NCBI GenBank assembly: GCA_029961685.1
Contig: JARWKL010000001.1
Coordinates: 29,028,295-29,092,294, forward strand
DNA length: 64,000 nucleotides
DNA from: Aristolochia californica
Lineage: Eukaryota > Streptophyta > Magnoliopsida > Piperales > Aristolochiaceae
Direction of reading: 5' to 3'
Shown here: positions 10,888 to 23,079 of the stretch, piece by piece
How the letters are laid out: each line of letters starts with the position of its first letter
How positions within the stretch are numbered: position 1 is the stretch's first letter
Notes under the pieces: model-generated
Databases searched by the model: none
The model's input: the letters and a program-made list of their open reading frames with translations, nothing else
What the model was told of the DNA's origin: nothing
Made by a program: the position numbers and the translations under genes

Positions 10888-10961
10888 TGTTCCTTTTAGG
10901 AAAGCAACCCCACAGATCTTATACAAGGATGGCCCGGTCGATACAAACACAAATTCCAACA
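10888..10961 (-). repeat. LTR copy 3 (minus-strand 5' LTR), shortened to 74 bp
   Basis: It aligns to the other LTRs but lacks 26 bp just inside its left end (tgtt is joined to ccttttag) plus one further base. It also carries several substitutions (cacag for catgg, aggaaag for agtaaag). The right end ttccaaca is intact and touches the target duplication. The lost part is the 3' end of this LTR in element orientation. Confidence 0.92.
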
Positions 10962-10966
10962 CTCTT
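10962..10966. repeat. Right target-site duplication (CTCTT)
   Basis: It is an exact copy of 10379-10383, directly after ...ccaaca, and continues into the satellite as caaaagctatgg. Confidence 0.95.
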
Positions 10967-11675
10967 CAAAAGCTATGGATCCATAGGTGATTTGCATCTT
11001 TAACATGTTTAAAACATGCAAATCCATTTTTTAAGCATGTGTGGAGGAAATCTCTTTCTTATAAAATTCCAACCTCTTAGGGTTGAACTAGTGGATTTGC
11101 ATGATCGTTGGGTCAGTTTTTTGTATATGGGCAAATAATGGTTTGTTTGACTCAGGTAAATATCCCTCCGCACGTTCAGTTGAGAATTTAATGAGCGTTT
11201 GTTATTCTCTTCAAAAGCTTTGGATCCATAGGTGATTTGCATCTTTAACATGTTTAAAACATGCAAATCCATTTTTAAAGCATGTGTGGAGGAAATCTCT
11301 TTCCTATAAAATTCAAAGCTGTTGGGGATGAACTAGTGGAATTTCCCAAACTTGGACAACAAAACTTTTGTGTTCATTTTTGGTGTGTGAATAAATTTTT
11401 TTTACTTACATTTGTTATTGTTTTAAATTTTTTACCGTACATGAACTCTAAAATTTTCATTTTGTTGTGATCTATTTGCCTTTTTGGTTTACGGGATGAA
11501 GGGAGAGCGAAAACTCAAAGTTTTGATTTATGAAAAAAGAGTACATCTAAAATGATAATGCACAGTGCACAAATGTAGAGCGAGATAATTCCAAAGAGTT
11601 TATGTAATTTTTAGAGATTGTAAGCTCTTCTTAGATTATGTATATCAGGTTTTGCAATCGTCGGGAAAAAAGGGG

Positions 11676-14600
11676 AGGCAAGGATTTTTAACTGAGTCTT
11701 GACTCCCAATCCATAAGTCATTTCATAGAGTAATATAGCCCGTTACGCATGATAAATCAAATTACAATCATCCATGGTCGTTGGGTAAGCTTTTTGTAGA
11801 TGGGTAAAATAATGGCTTGTTTGACTCGGGTAAATATCCAGCGCACGTTCAGTTGAGAATTTAATGAGCGTTTGTTATTCTCTTCAAAAGCTTTGGATCC
11901 TTAGGTGATTTTCATCTTTAACATGTTTAAAACATGCATATCCATTTTTAAAGCATGTGTGGAGGAAATCTCTTTCCTATAAAATTCAAAGTTGTTGCGG
12001 ATGAACTAGTGGAATTTCCCAAACTTGGACAACAAAACTTTTGTGTTCATTTGTGGTGTGTGAATAAATTTTCTTTACTTACATTTGTTATTGTTTTAAA
12101 TTTTTTCCGTACTTGAACTCCAAAATTTTCATTTTGTTGTGATCTATTTGCCTTTTATGTTTTCGGGATGAAGGGAGAGCGAAAACTCAAAGTTTTGTTT
12201 TAAGAAAATAGAGTACTTGTAGAATAAAAATTCACAATGCACAAATGTAGAGAGAGATAATTCCAAAGAGTTTCTGTAATTTTTAGGGACTGTAAGCTCT
12301 TCTTAGTTTTTATATATCAGGTTTCGCAATCGGCGGGAAAAGGGGGAGGCAGGGATTTTTAACTGAGTCTTGACTCTCAATCTATATGTCATTTCTTAGG
12401 GAAATATAGCCCGTTACGCATGATAAATCACTTTACAATCATCCATGATCGTTGGCTCAGCTTTTTGTAGATGGGCAAAATAATGGCTTGTTTGACTCGG
12501 GTAAATATCCCACCGCACGTTCACTTCAGAATTTAATGAGCATTTATTATTCTCTTCAAAAGCTATGGATCCATAGGTGATTTGCATCTTTAACATGTTT
12601 AAAACATGCAAATCCATTTTTTAAGCATGTGTGGAGGAAATCTCTTTCTTATAAAATTCCAAGCTGTTAGGGTTGAACTAGTGGAATTTCCCAAACTTGG
12701 AGAACAAAACTTTTGTGTTCATTTGTGGTGTGTGAATAAATTTTCTTTACTTACATTTGTTATTGTTTTAATTTTTTTTCCACACATGAACTCTAAAATT
12801 TTCATTTTGTTGTAATCTATTTGCCTTTTTGGTTTACGGCATGAAGGGAGAGCGAAAACTCAAAGTTTTGATTTATGAAAAAAGTGTACATCTAAAGTAA
12901 AAATGCATAGTGCACATATGTAGAGCGAGATAATTCCAAAGGGTTTCTGTAATTTTTAGGGATTGTAAGCTCTTCTTAGTTTTTATATATCTGGTTTTGC
13001 AATCGTCGGGAAAAAGGGGGAGGCAGGGATTTTTAACTCAGTTTTGACTCCCAATCCATAAGTCATTTCTTACGGTAATATAGCCCATTACGCATGATAA
13101 ATCACTTTACAATCATCCATGATCTTTGGCTCAGCTTTTTGTAGATGGGCAAAATAATGGCATGTTTGACTCGAGTAAATATCCCACCGCACGTTCACTT
13201 GAGAATTTAATGAGCATTTATTATTCTCTTCAAAAGCTATGGATCCATAGGTTATTTGCATCTTTAACATGTTTAAAACATACAAATCCATTTTTTAAGC
13301 ATGCGTGGAGGAAATCTCTTTCTTATAAAATTCCAAGCTGTCAGGGTTGAACTAGTGGAATTTCCCAAACTTGGACAACAAAACTTTTGTGTTCATTTGT
13401 GGTGTGTGAATAAATATTCTTTACTTACATTTGTTATTGTTTTAAATTTTTTTACGCACATGAACTCTAAAATTTTCTTTTTGTTGTGATCTGTTTGCAT
13501 TTTTGGTTTACGAGATGAAGGGAGAGTGAAAACTCAATGTTTTGATTTATGAAAAATGTGTACATCTAAAATGAAAATGCACAGTGCACAAATGTAGGGC
13601 GAGATAATTCCAAAGAGTTTCTGTAATATTGAGGGATTTTAAGCTCTTCTTAATTTTTATATATCAGGTTTTGCAATCGTCGGGAAAACGGGGGAGGCAG
13701 GGATTTTTAACTGAGTCTTGACTCCCAATCCATATGTCATTTATTATGGTAATATAGCCCGTTACGCATGAGAAATCACCTTACAATCATCCTTGATCGT
13801 TGGGTCAGCTTTTTGTAGATGGGCAAAATAATCGGTTGTTTGACTCGGGTAAATATCCCCCCGTACGTTCACTTGAGAATTTAATGAGCGTTTGTTATTT
13901 TCTTCAAAAGCTATGGATCCATAGGTGATTTGCATCTTTAACATGTTTAAAACATGCAAATCTATTTTTTAAGCATGTGTGAAGGAAATCTCTTTCTTAT
14001 AAAATTCCAAGCTGTTAGGGTTGAGTTAGTGGAATTTCCCAATCTTGGACAACATAACTTTTGTGTTCATTTTTTGTGTGTGAATAAATTTTCTTTACTT
14101 ACATTTGTTATTTTTTTAAATTTTTTCTGTACTTGAACTCCAAAGTTTTTATTTTTTTGTGATCTATTTGCCTTTTTGGTTTACGGGATGAAGGGAGAGC
14201 GAAAACTGAAAGTTTTGTTTTAGGAAAAAAGAGTACATGTAGAATGGAAATGCACAATGCACAAAGTAGAGAGAGATAATTCCAAAGAGTTTCTGTAATT
14301 TTTAGTGATTGTAAGCTCTTCTTAGCTTTTATATATCAGGTTTTGCAATCGTCGGGAAAGAGGGGGGGCAGGGATTTTTAACTGAGACTTGACTCCCAAT
14401 CCATGAGTCATTTATTAGGGTATTATAGCCCGTTATGCATGATAAAGCACCTTACAATCATCCATGATCATTGGGTCAACTTTTTGTAGATGGGCAAAAT
14501 AATGGCTTGTTTGACTCGGGTAAATATCCACCGCAGTTTCAATTGTGAATTTAATGAGTGTTTTTTATTCTCTTCATAAGATTTGGATCCACAGGTGATT

Positions 14601-17028
14601 TGCATCTTTCACAAGTTTAAAACATGCATATCTATTTTTAAAGCATGTCTGGGCGAAATCCCTGTCCTATAAAATTCCAAGCTGTTGGGGTTGAACTAGT
14701 GGAATTTCCCAAACATGGACAATAAAACTTTTGTGTTCATTTGTGGTGTGTGAATAAATTTTCTTTACTTACATTTGTTATTGTTTTAAATTTTTTCCGT
14801 ACTTGAACTCCAAAACTTTCATTTTGTTGTGATCTATTTGCCTTTTTGCTTTACGGGATGAAGGGAGAGCGAAAAGTCAAAGTTTTGTTTTAGGAAAAAA
14901 GAGTACATGTAGAATGGAAATGCATAGTGCACAAATGTAGAGCGAGAAAATTCCAAAGAGTTTCTTTAATTTTTAGGGACTGTAAGCTCTTCTTAGTTTT
15001 TATATATCAGGTTTTGCAATCGTCGGGAAAAAGGGGGAGGCAGGGATTTTTAACTGAGTCTTGACTCCCAATCCATAAGTCATTTCTTAGGGTAATATAG
15101 CCCGTTACGCATAATAAATCACTTTACAATCATCCATGATCGTTGGGTCAACTTTTTTATATGGGCAAAATAATGGTTTATTTGACTCGGGTAAATATCC
15201 CACTGCACCTTCAGTTGAGAATTTAATGAGGGTTTTTTATTCTCTTCAAAAGCTTTGGATCCATAGGTGATTTGCATCTTTCACAAGTTTAAAACATGCA
15301 TATCTATTTTTAAAGCATGTGTGGAGGAAATCCCTGTCCTATAAAATTCCAAGTTGTTGGGGTTGAACTAGTGGAATTTCCCAAACATGGACAACAAAAC
15401 TTTTGTGTTCATTTATGGTGTGTGAATAAATTTTCTTTACTTACATTTGTTATTGTTTTAAATGTTTTCTGTACTTGAACTCCAAAACTTTCATTTTGTT
15501 GTGATCTATTTGCCTTTTTGGTTTACGGGATGAAGGGAGAGCGAAAAATCAAAGTTTTGTTTTAGGAAAAAAGAGTACATGTAGAATGGAAATGCACAAT
15601 GCAAAAACTTAGAGAGAGATAATTCCAAAGAGTTTCTATAAATTTTTGTGATTGTAAGCTCTTCTTAGTTTTTATATATCCGATAGCAGGGATTTTTAAC
15701 TGAGTCTTGACTCCCAATCCATAAATCATTTATTAGGGTAATATAGCCCGTTACGCATGATAAATCACTTTACAATAATCCACGATCGTTGGGTCTGCTT
15801 TTTGTAGATGGGCAAAATAATGGCTTGTTTGACTCGGGTAAATATCCCACCGCACTTTCACTTGAGAAATTAATGAGTGTTTGTTATTCTCTTTAAAAGC
15901 TTTGCATCCATAGGTGATTTGCATCTTTAACATGTTTAAAACATGCAAATCCATTTTTTAAGCATGTGTGGAGGAAATCTCTTTCTTATAAAATTCCAAG
16001 CTGTTAGGTTGGAACGAGTGGAATTTCCCAAACTTGGACAACAAAACTTTTGTGTTCATTTGTGGTGTGTGAATAAATTTTCTTTACTTACATTTGTTAT
16101 TGTTTTAAATTTTTTCCGTACTTGAACTCCAAAATTATCATTTTGTTGTGATCTATTTGCCTTTTTGGTTGACGGGATGAAGGGAGAGCAAAAACTCAAA
16201 GTTTTGTTTTAGGAAAAAGAGTACATGTAGAAGGGAAATGCAAAATGCACAAACGTAGAGACAGATAATTCCAAAGAGTTTCTGTAATTTTTAGGGATTG
16301 TAAGCTATTCTTAGTTTTTATATATCAGGTTTTGCAATCGTCGGGAAAAAGGGGGGGCCGGGATTTTTAACTAGGACTTGACTCCAAATCCATTAGTCAT
16401 TTTTAAGGGTAATATAGCCCGTTACGCATGATAAATCACTTTACAATCATCCATGATCGTTGTGTCAGCTTTTTCTAGATGGGGAAAATAATGGCTTGTT
16501 TGACTCGGGGAAAGATCCCACCGCACGTTCACTTGAGAATTTAACGAGTCTTTGTTATTCTCTTCAAAAGCTTTGGATCCATAGGTGATTTGCATGTTTA
16601 ACATGTTTAAAACATGCAAATCCATTTTTTAAGCATGTGTGGAGGAAATCTCTTTCTTATAAAATTCCAATATGTTAGGGTTGAACTAGTAGAATTTCCC
16701 AAACTTGGACCAAAAAACTTTTGAGTTCATTTGAGGTGTGTGAATAAATTTTCTTTACTTACATTTGTTATGCTTTTAAATTTTTTTCCGTACATGAACT
16801 CTAAAATTTTCATTTTGTTGTGATCTATTTGCCTTTTTGGCTTACGGGATGAAGGGAGAGCGAAAACTCAAAGTTTTGATTTATGAAAAAAGTGTACATC
16901 TAAAATAAAAATGCACAGTGCACAAATGTAGAGCGAGATAATTCCAAAGAGTTTCTGTAATATTTAGGGATTGTAAGCTCTTATTAGTTTTTATATATCA
17001 GGTTTTGCAATCGTCAGGAAAAAAGGGG
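11676..17028. repeat. Subfamily A monomers, left copy of a large duplicated block
   Basis: Monomers start at 11676, 12347, 13021, 13695, 14366, 15038, 15684 and 16355. Rare variants pair this block with the 24.4-30.5 kb block. Examples are ataaatcaaattacaatc at 11752 and 24501, tatccagcgcacg versus tttccagcgcacg, the ccatgagtcatttattagggtattatagcc type at 14400 and 27820, and gagacagataattcc near 16259 and 29706. The monomer at 15684 begins within a 26 bp deletion (tatatatccgatagcaggg) that removes the purine tract. No gene is visible. Confidence 0.92.
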
Positions 17029-20000
17029 AGGCAGGGATTTTTAATTGATTCTTGACTCCCAATCCATTAGTCATTTCTTAGGGTAATATAGCCCGTTACG
17101 CATGATAAATCACATTACAATCATCCATGATCGTTGGGTCAGCTTTTTGTAGATGGGCAAAACAATGGCTTGTTTGACTCGGGTAAATATCCACCTCAGG
17201 TTCAGTTGTGAATTTAATGAGCGTTTGTTATTCTCTTTAAAAGCTTTGGATCCATAGGTGATTTGCATCTTTAACATATTTAAAACATGCGTATCCATTT
17301 TTAAAGCGTGTGTGGAGGAAATCTCTTTCCTATAAAATTCCAGGCTGTTGGGGTTGAAATAGTGGAATTTCCAAAACTTGGAGAACAAAACTTTTGTGTT
17401 CATTTGTGGTCTGTGAATAAATTTTCTTTACTTACATTCCTTATTGTTTAAATTTTTTTCCATACTTGAACTCCAAAATTTTCATTTTGTTGTGATCTAT
17501 TTGCCTTTTTGGTTTACGGGATGAAGGGAGAGCGAATACTCAAAGTTTTGTTTGAGGAAAAGAAAGTACATGGACAATTGAAATTCACAATGCACAAATG
17601 TAGAGAGAGATAATTCCAAAGAGTTTCTGTAATTTTTAGGGATTGTAAGCTCTTCTTGGTTTTTATATATCAGGTTTTGCACTCGTCCGGAAAAAGGGGG
17701 AGGCAAGGATTTTTAACTGAGTCTTGACTCCCACTCCATATGTCATTTATTATGGTAATAAAGCCCATTACGCAAGATAAATCACTTTACAATCATCCAT
17801 GATCGTTGGGTCAACTTTTTGTAGATGGGCAAAATAATGGCATGTTTGACTCGGGTAAATATCCCACCGCACGTTCACTTCAGAATTTAATGAGCGTTTT
17901 TTATTCTCTTCAAAAGCTATCGATACATAGGTGATTTGCTTCTTTAACATGTTTAAAACATGCAAATCCATTTTTTAAGCATGTGCTGAGGAAATCTATT
18001 TCTTATAAAATTCCAAGTTGTTAGCGTTGAACTAGTGGAATTTCCCAAACTTGGACAACAAAACTTTTGTGTTCATTTGTGGTGTGTGAATAAATTTTCT
18101 TTACTTAAATTTGTTTTTTTTTTAAATTTTTTCTGCACTTGAACTCCAAAATTTTCATTTTGTTGTGATCTATTTGCCTTTTTAGTATACGGGATGAAGG
18201 GAGAGCGAAAACTCAAAGTTTTGTTTAAGGAAAAAAGAGTACATGTGGAATGGAAATGAACAATTCACAAACCAAGAGAGAGATAATTCCAAAGAGTTTC
18301 TGTCATTTTTAGGGATTGTAAGCTCTTCTTAGTATTTATATATCAGGTTTTGCAATCGTCGGGAAGGAAGGGGGGCAGGGATTTTTAACTGAGTCTTGAC
18401 TCCCAATCCATAAGTCAATTAGTAGGGTAATATAGCCCGTTACGCACGATAAATCACTTTACAATCATCCATTATCGTTTGGTCAGCTTTTTGTAGATGG
18501 GCAAAATAATGGCTTGTTTGACTCGGGTAAATATCCCACCGCACGTTCACATGAGAATTTAATGAGCGTTTGTTATTCTCTTGAAAAGCTTTGGATCCAT
18601 AGGTGATTGGCATCTTTAACATGTTAAAAACATGCAAATCCATTTTTTAAACATGTGTGGAGGAAATCTCTTTCTTAGAAAATTTCAAGCTGTTAGGGTT
18701 GAACTAGTGGAATTTCCCAAATTGGCCAACAAAACTTTTGTGTTCATTTGTGTTGTGTGAATAAATTTTCTTTACTTACATTTGTTATTTTTTTAAATTT
18801 TTTTCCGTACATGAACTCTAAAATTTTCATTTTGTTGTGATCTATTTGCCTTTTTGGTTTACGGGATGAAGGGAGAGCGACAACTCAAAGTTTTGATTTA
18901 TGAAAAAAGTGTACATCTAAAATGAAAATGCATAGTGCACAAATGTAAAGCGAGATAATTCCAAAGAGTTTCTGTAAGTTTTAGCTATTGTAAGCTCTTC
19001 TTAGTTTTTATCTATCAGGTTTTGCAATCGTCGGGAAAAAGGGGGAAGCATGGATTTTTAATTGAGTCTTGACTCCCAATCCATCGGTCATTTCTTAGGG
19101 TAATATAGCCCGTTACGCATGATAAATCACATTACAATCATCCATGATCGTTGGGTCAGCTTTTTGTAGATGGGCAAAATAATGGCTTGTTTGACTCGGT
19201 TAAATATCCACCACAGGTTCAGTTGTGAATTTAATGAGCGTTTGTTATTCTCTTCAAAAGCTTTGGATCCATAGGTGATTTGCATCTTTAACATGTTTAA
19301 AACATGCATATCCATTTTTAAAGCATGTGTGGAGGAAATCTCTTTCCTATAAAATTCCAAGCTGTTGGGGTTGAAATAGCGGAATTTCCCAAACTTGGAC
19401 AACAAAACTTTTGAGTTCATTTGTGTTCTATAAATAAATTTTCTTTACTTACATTCCTTATTGTTTAAAATTTTTTCCGTACTTGAACTCCAAATTTTTC
19501 ATTTTGTTGTGATCTATTTGCCTTTTTGGTTTACGGGATGAAGGGATAGCGAAAACTCAAAGTTTTCTTTTAAGAAAAAAGAGTAAATGTAGAATGGAAA
19601 TGCACAATGCACAAACGTAGAGAGAGATAATTCCAAAGAGTTTATGTAATTTTTAGGGATTGTAAGCTCTTCTTAGTTTATATATATCAGGCATTGCAAT
19701 CGTCGCGAAAAAGGGGGAGGCAAGGATTTTTAATTGAGTCTTGACTCCCAATCCATATGTCATTTATTATGGTAATATAGCCCGTTACGCATGATAAATC
19801 ACTTCACAATCATCCATGATCGTTGGGTCAACTTTTTGCAGATGGGCAAAATAATGGTTTGTTTGACTCGGGTAGATATCCCACTGCACGTTCACTTGAG
19901 AATTTAATGAGCGTTTGTTATTCTCTTCAAAAGCTAAGGATCCATAGGTGATTTGCATTTTTAACATGTTTAAAACATGCAAATCCATTTTTTAAGCATG

Positions 20001-20389
20001 TGTGGAGGAAATCTCTTTCTTATAAAATTCCAACTTGTTAGGGTTGAACTAGTGGAATTTCCCAAACTTGGACAACAAAACTTTTGTGTCATTTGTGGTG
20101 TGTGAATAAATTTTCTTTATTTACATTTGTTATTGTTTTAAATTTTTTCCGTACTTGAAGTCCAAAATTTTCATTTTGTTGTGATCTATTTGCCTTTTTG
20201 GTTTACGGGATGAAGGGAGAGCGAAAACTCCAAGTTTTGATTTATGAAAAAAGTGTAAATCTAAAATGAAAATGCTCAGTGCACAAATATAGAGCGAGAT
20301 AATTCCAAAGAGTTTATGTAATTTTTAGGGATTGTAAGCTCTTCTTAGTCTTTATATATCAGGTTTTGTAATCGTCGGGAAAAAGGGGG
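17029..20389. repeat. Subfamily A monomers: type-b / C-type / F-type / type-b cassette, copy 1
   Basis: Monomers start at 17029 (type b), 17701 (gcaagataaatcac and tatcgatacatagg variant), 18373 (gattggcatc variant with catgagaatttaatg), 19046 (type b) and 19718. The same five variants follow in the same order at 39101, 39773, 40447, 41122 and 41794, shifted by 22.07 kb. Type-b monomers here share a ggtctgtgaa or gttctataaa tail and are followed by ggcattgcaatcgtc (19691). Confidence 0.9.
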
Positions 20390-23079
20390 TGGCAGGGATT
20401 TTTAACTGAGTCTTCACTCCCTATCCATATTTCATTTCTTAGGGTAATATAGCCCGCTACGCATGATAAATCACTTTACAATCATCCATGATCGTTGGGT
20501 CAGCTTTTTGAGGATGGGCAAAATAATGGCTTGTTTGACTCGGGTAAATATCCCACCGCACGTTCACTTGAGAATTTAATGAGCGTTTGTTATTCTCTTC
20601 AAAAGCTTTGTATCCATAGGTGATTTGAATCTTTAACATTTTTAAAACATGAATATCCATTTTTAAAGCATGTGTGGAGGAAATCTCTTTCCTATAAAAT
20701 TACAAGCTGTTGGGGTTGAACTAGTGGAATTTCCCAAACTTGGACAACAAAACTTTTGTGTTCATTTGTGGTGTGTGAATAAATTTTCTTTACATAAATT
20801 TCTTATTGTTTTAAATTTTTTCCGTACTTGAACTCCAAAATTTTCATTTTGTTGTGATCTATTTGCGTTTTTGGTTTACGGGATGAAGGGAGAGTGAAAA
20901 CTCAAAGTTTTGTTTTAAGAAAAAAGAGTACATGTAGAATGGAAATGCACAATGCACAAACGTTGAGAGAGATAATTACATTGAGTTTCTGTAATTTTTA
21001 GGAATTGTAAGCTCTTCTTAGTTTTTATATATCAGGTTTAGCAATCGTCAGGAAAAAGGGGGAGGCAAGGATTTTTAACTGAGTCTTGACTCCCAACCCA
21101 TATGTCATTTATTAGGGTAATATGGCCCGTTACGCATGATAAGTCACTTTACAATCATCCATGATCGTTGGGTCTGCTTTTTGTAGATGGGCAAAATAAT
21201 GGCTTGTATGACTCGGGTAAATATCCCACCGCACGTTCACTTGAGAATTTAATGAGCGTTTGTTATTCTCTTGAAAAGCTATGGATCGATAGGTGATTTG
21301 CATCTTTAACATGTTTAAAACATGCAAATCCATTTTTTAAGCATGTGTGGAGGAAATCTCTTTCTTATAAAATTTCAAGCTATTAGGGTTGAACTAGTGG
21401 AATTTCCAAAACTTGGACAACAAAACTTTTGTGTTCATTTGTGGTGTGTGAATAAATTTTCTTTACATACATTTGTTATTGTTTTAAATTTTTTCCGTAC
21501 TTGAACTCTAAAATTTTCATTTTGTTGTGATCTATTTGCCTTTTTCGTTTATGGGATGAAGGGAGAGCGAAAACTCAAAGTTTTTATTTATGAAAAAAGT
21601 GTACATCTAAAATGAAAACGCACAGTGCACAAATGTAGAGCGAGATAATTCAAAAGAGTTTCTGTAATTTTTAGGGATTGTACGCTCTTCTTAGTTTTTA
21701 TATATCAGGTTTTGCAATCGTCGGGAAAAAGCGGGAGGCAGGGATTTTTAACTGAGTCTTGACTCCCAATCCATAAGTCTTTTATTAGGGTAATATAGCC
21801 CGTTACGCATGATAAATCACTTTACAATCATCAGTGAACGTTGGGTCATATTTTTGTAGATGGGCAAAAGAATGGCTTGTTTGACTCGGGTAAATATCCC
21901 ACCGCACGTTCATTTGAGAATTTAATGAGCGTTTGTTATTCTCTTTAAAAGTTTGGATCCATAGGTGATTTGCTTCTTGAACTTGTTTAAAACATGCAAA
22001 TTCATTTTTTAAGCATGTGTCGAGGAAATCTCTTTCTTATAAAATTCCAAGCTCTTGGGGTTGAACTTGTTGAATTTCGCAAACTTGGAGAACAAAACTT
22101 TTGTGTTCATTTGTGGTGTGTGAATAAATTTTAATTACTTACATTTATTATTGTTTTATATTGTTTTCCGTACATGAACTCTAAAATTTTCATTTTGTTG
22201 TGATCTATTTGCGTTTTTGGTTTACGGGATGAAGGGAGAGCGAAAATTCAAAGTTTTGATTTATGAAAAAAGTGTACATATAAAATGAAAATGCACAGTG
22301 CACGAATGTAGAGCGAGATAATTCCAAAGAGTTTCTGTAATTTTTAGGGATTGTAAGCTCTTCTTAGTCTTTATATATCAGGTTTTGCAATTGTCTGGAA
22401 AAAGGGGGAGGCAGGGATTTTTAATTGAGTCGTGACTCCCAATCCATAAGTCATTTCTTAGGGTAATATAGCCCATTACGCATGATAAATCACATTACAA
22501 TCATCCATCATCGTTGGGTCAGCTTTTTTAGATGGGCAAAATAATGGCTTGTTTGACTTGGGTAAATATCCACCACACGTTCAGTTGAGAATTTAACGAG
22601 CGTTTGTTATTCTCTTCAGAAGCTTTGGATCCATAGGTGTTTTGCATCTTTAACATGTTTAAAACATAAATATCCATTTTTAAAGCATGTGTGGAGGAAA
22701 TCTCTTTCCTATAAAATTCAAAACTGTTGGGGTTGAACTAGTGGAATTTCCCAAACTTGGACAACAAAACTTTTGTGTTCATTTGTGGTGTGTGAATAAA
22801 TTTTCTTTACTTACATTTGTTATTCTTTTATTTTTTTTCCCTACAGGAACTCTAAAATTTTCATTTTTTTGTAATCTATTTGCCTTTTTGGTTTACGGGA
22901 TGAAGGGAGTGCGAAAACTCAAAGTTTTAATTTATGAAAAACATGTACATCTAAAATAAAAATGCGCAGTGCACAAATGTAGAGCGAGATAATTCCAAAG
23001 AGTTTCTGTAATTTTTAGGGATTGTAAGCTCATCTTAGTTTTTATATATCAGGTTTTGCAATCGTCGGGAAAAAGGGGG
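20390..23079. repeat. Subfamily A monomers (four regular copies)
   Basis: Monomers start at 20390, 21063, 21736 and 22409 with spacing 671-673 bp. The 21063 copy resembles monomers 1 and 8741 (ggtctgctttttg, ttgaaaagctatgg, tttcaagctattaggg). The 22409 copy is type b. No insert, gene or RNA signal is visible. Confidence 0.95.

Larger units (their letters stand above)
10384..10961 (-). mobile_element. TRIM-like non-autonomous LTR retroelement with three LTRs
   Basis: This 578 bp insert is clearly richer in G and C than the satellite. On the plus strand it reads LTR (10384-10484), internal (10485-10635), LTR (10636-10736), internal (10737-10887), shortened LTR (10888-10961). On the minus strand the LTRs begin TGTTGGAATTTG and the complete ones end TTTCAACA. 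Each internal segment starts at a primer-binding site TGGTATCAGAGC next to an LTR and ends in GCGGGGGAG, a polypurine tract, before the next LTR. It encodes no gag or pol: the internal part is only 151 bp, so it would depend on another element's proteins. LTR and internal lengths fit plant TRIM elements. The CTCTT target duplication at both ends shows it arrived by integration. I do not recognise the named family. Confidence 0.93.
10174..11675. repeat. Subfamily A monomer interrupted by a TRIM, followed by a fused partial monomer
   Basis: From 10174 the monomer is normal up to ttgttatgctctt at 10383. It is split by the TRIM-like element and resumes at 10967 (caaaagctatggatcc). Near 11094-11101 there is a second break: ggttgaactagtgga is followed by tttgcatgatcgttgggtc, so phase ~338 is joined to phase ~105. 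A stretch resembling gatttgcat lies at the join. The sequence from 11102 to 11675 then completes a monomer. Removing the insert and one target copy (583 bp) leaves 919 bp, more than one monomer and less than two. Confidence 0.9.

Noticed and set aside
10376..11003. Open frames of 73-112 codons across the GC-richer insert
   Set aside because: They lie across LTRs, primer site and tandem internal repeats of the TRIM, cross the insert boundary into satellite, and show no gag, protease, integrase or reverse transcriptase motifs.
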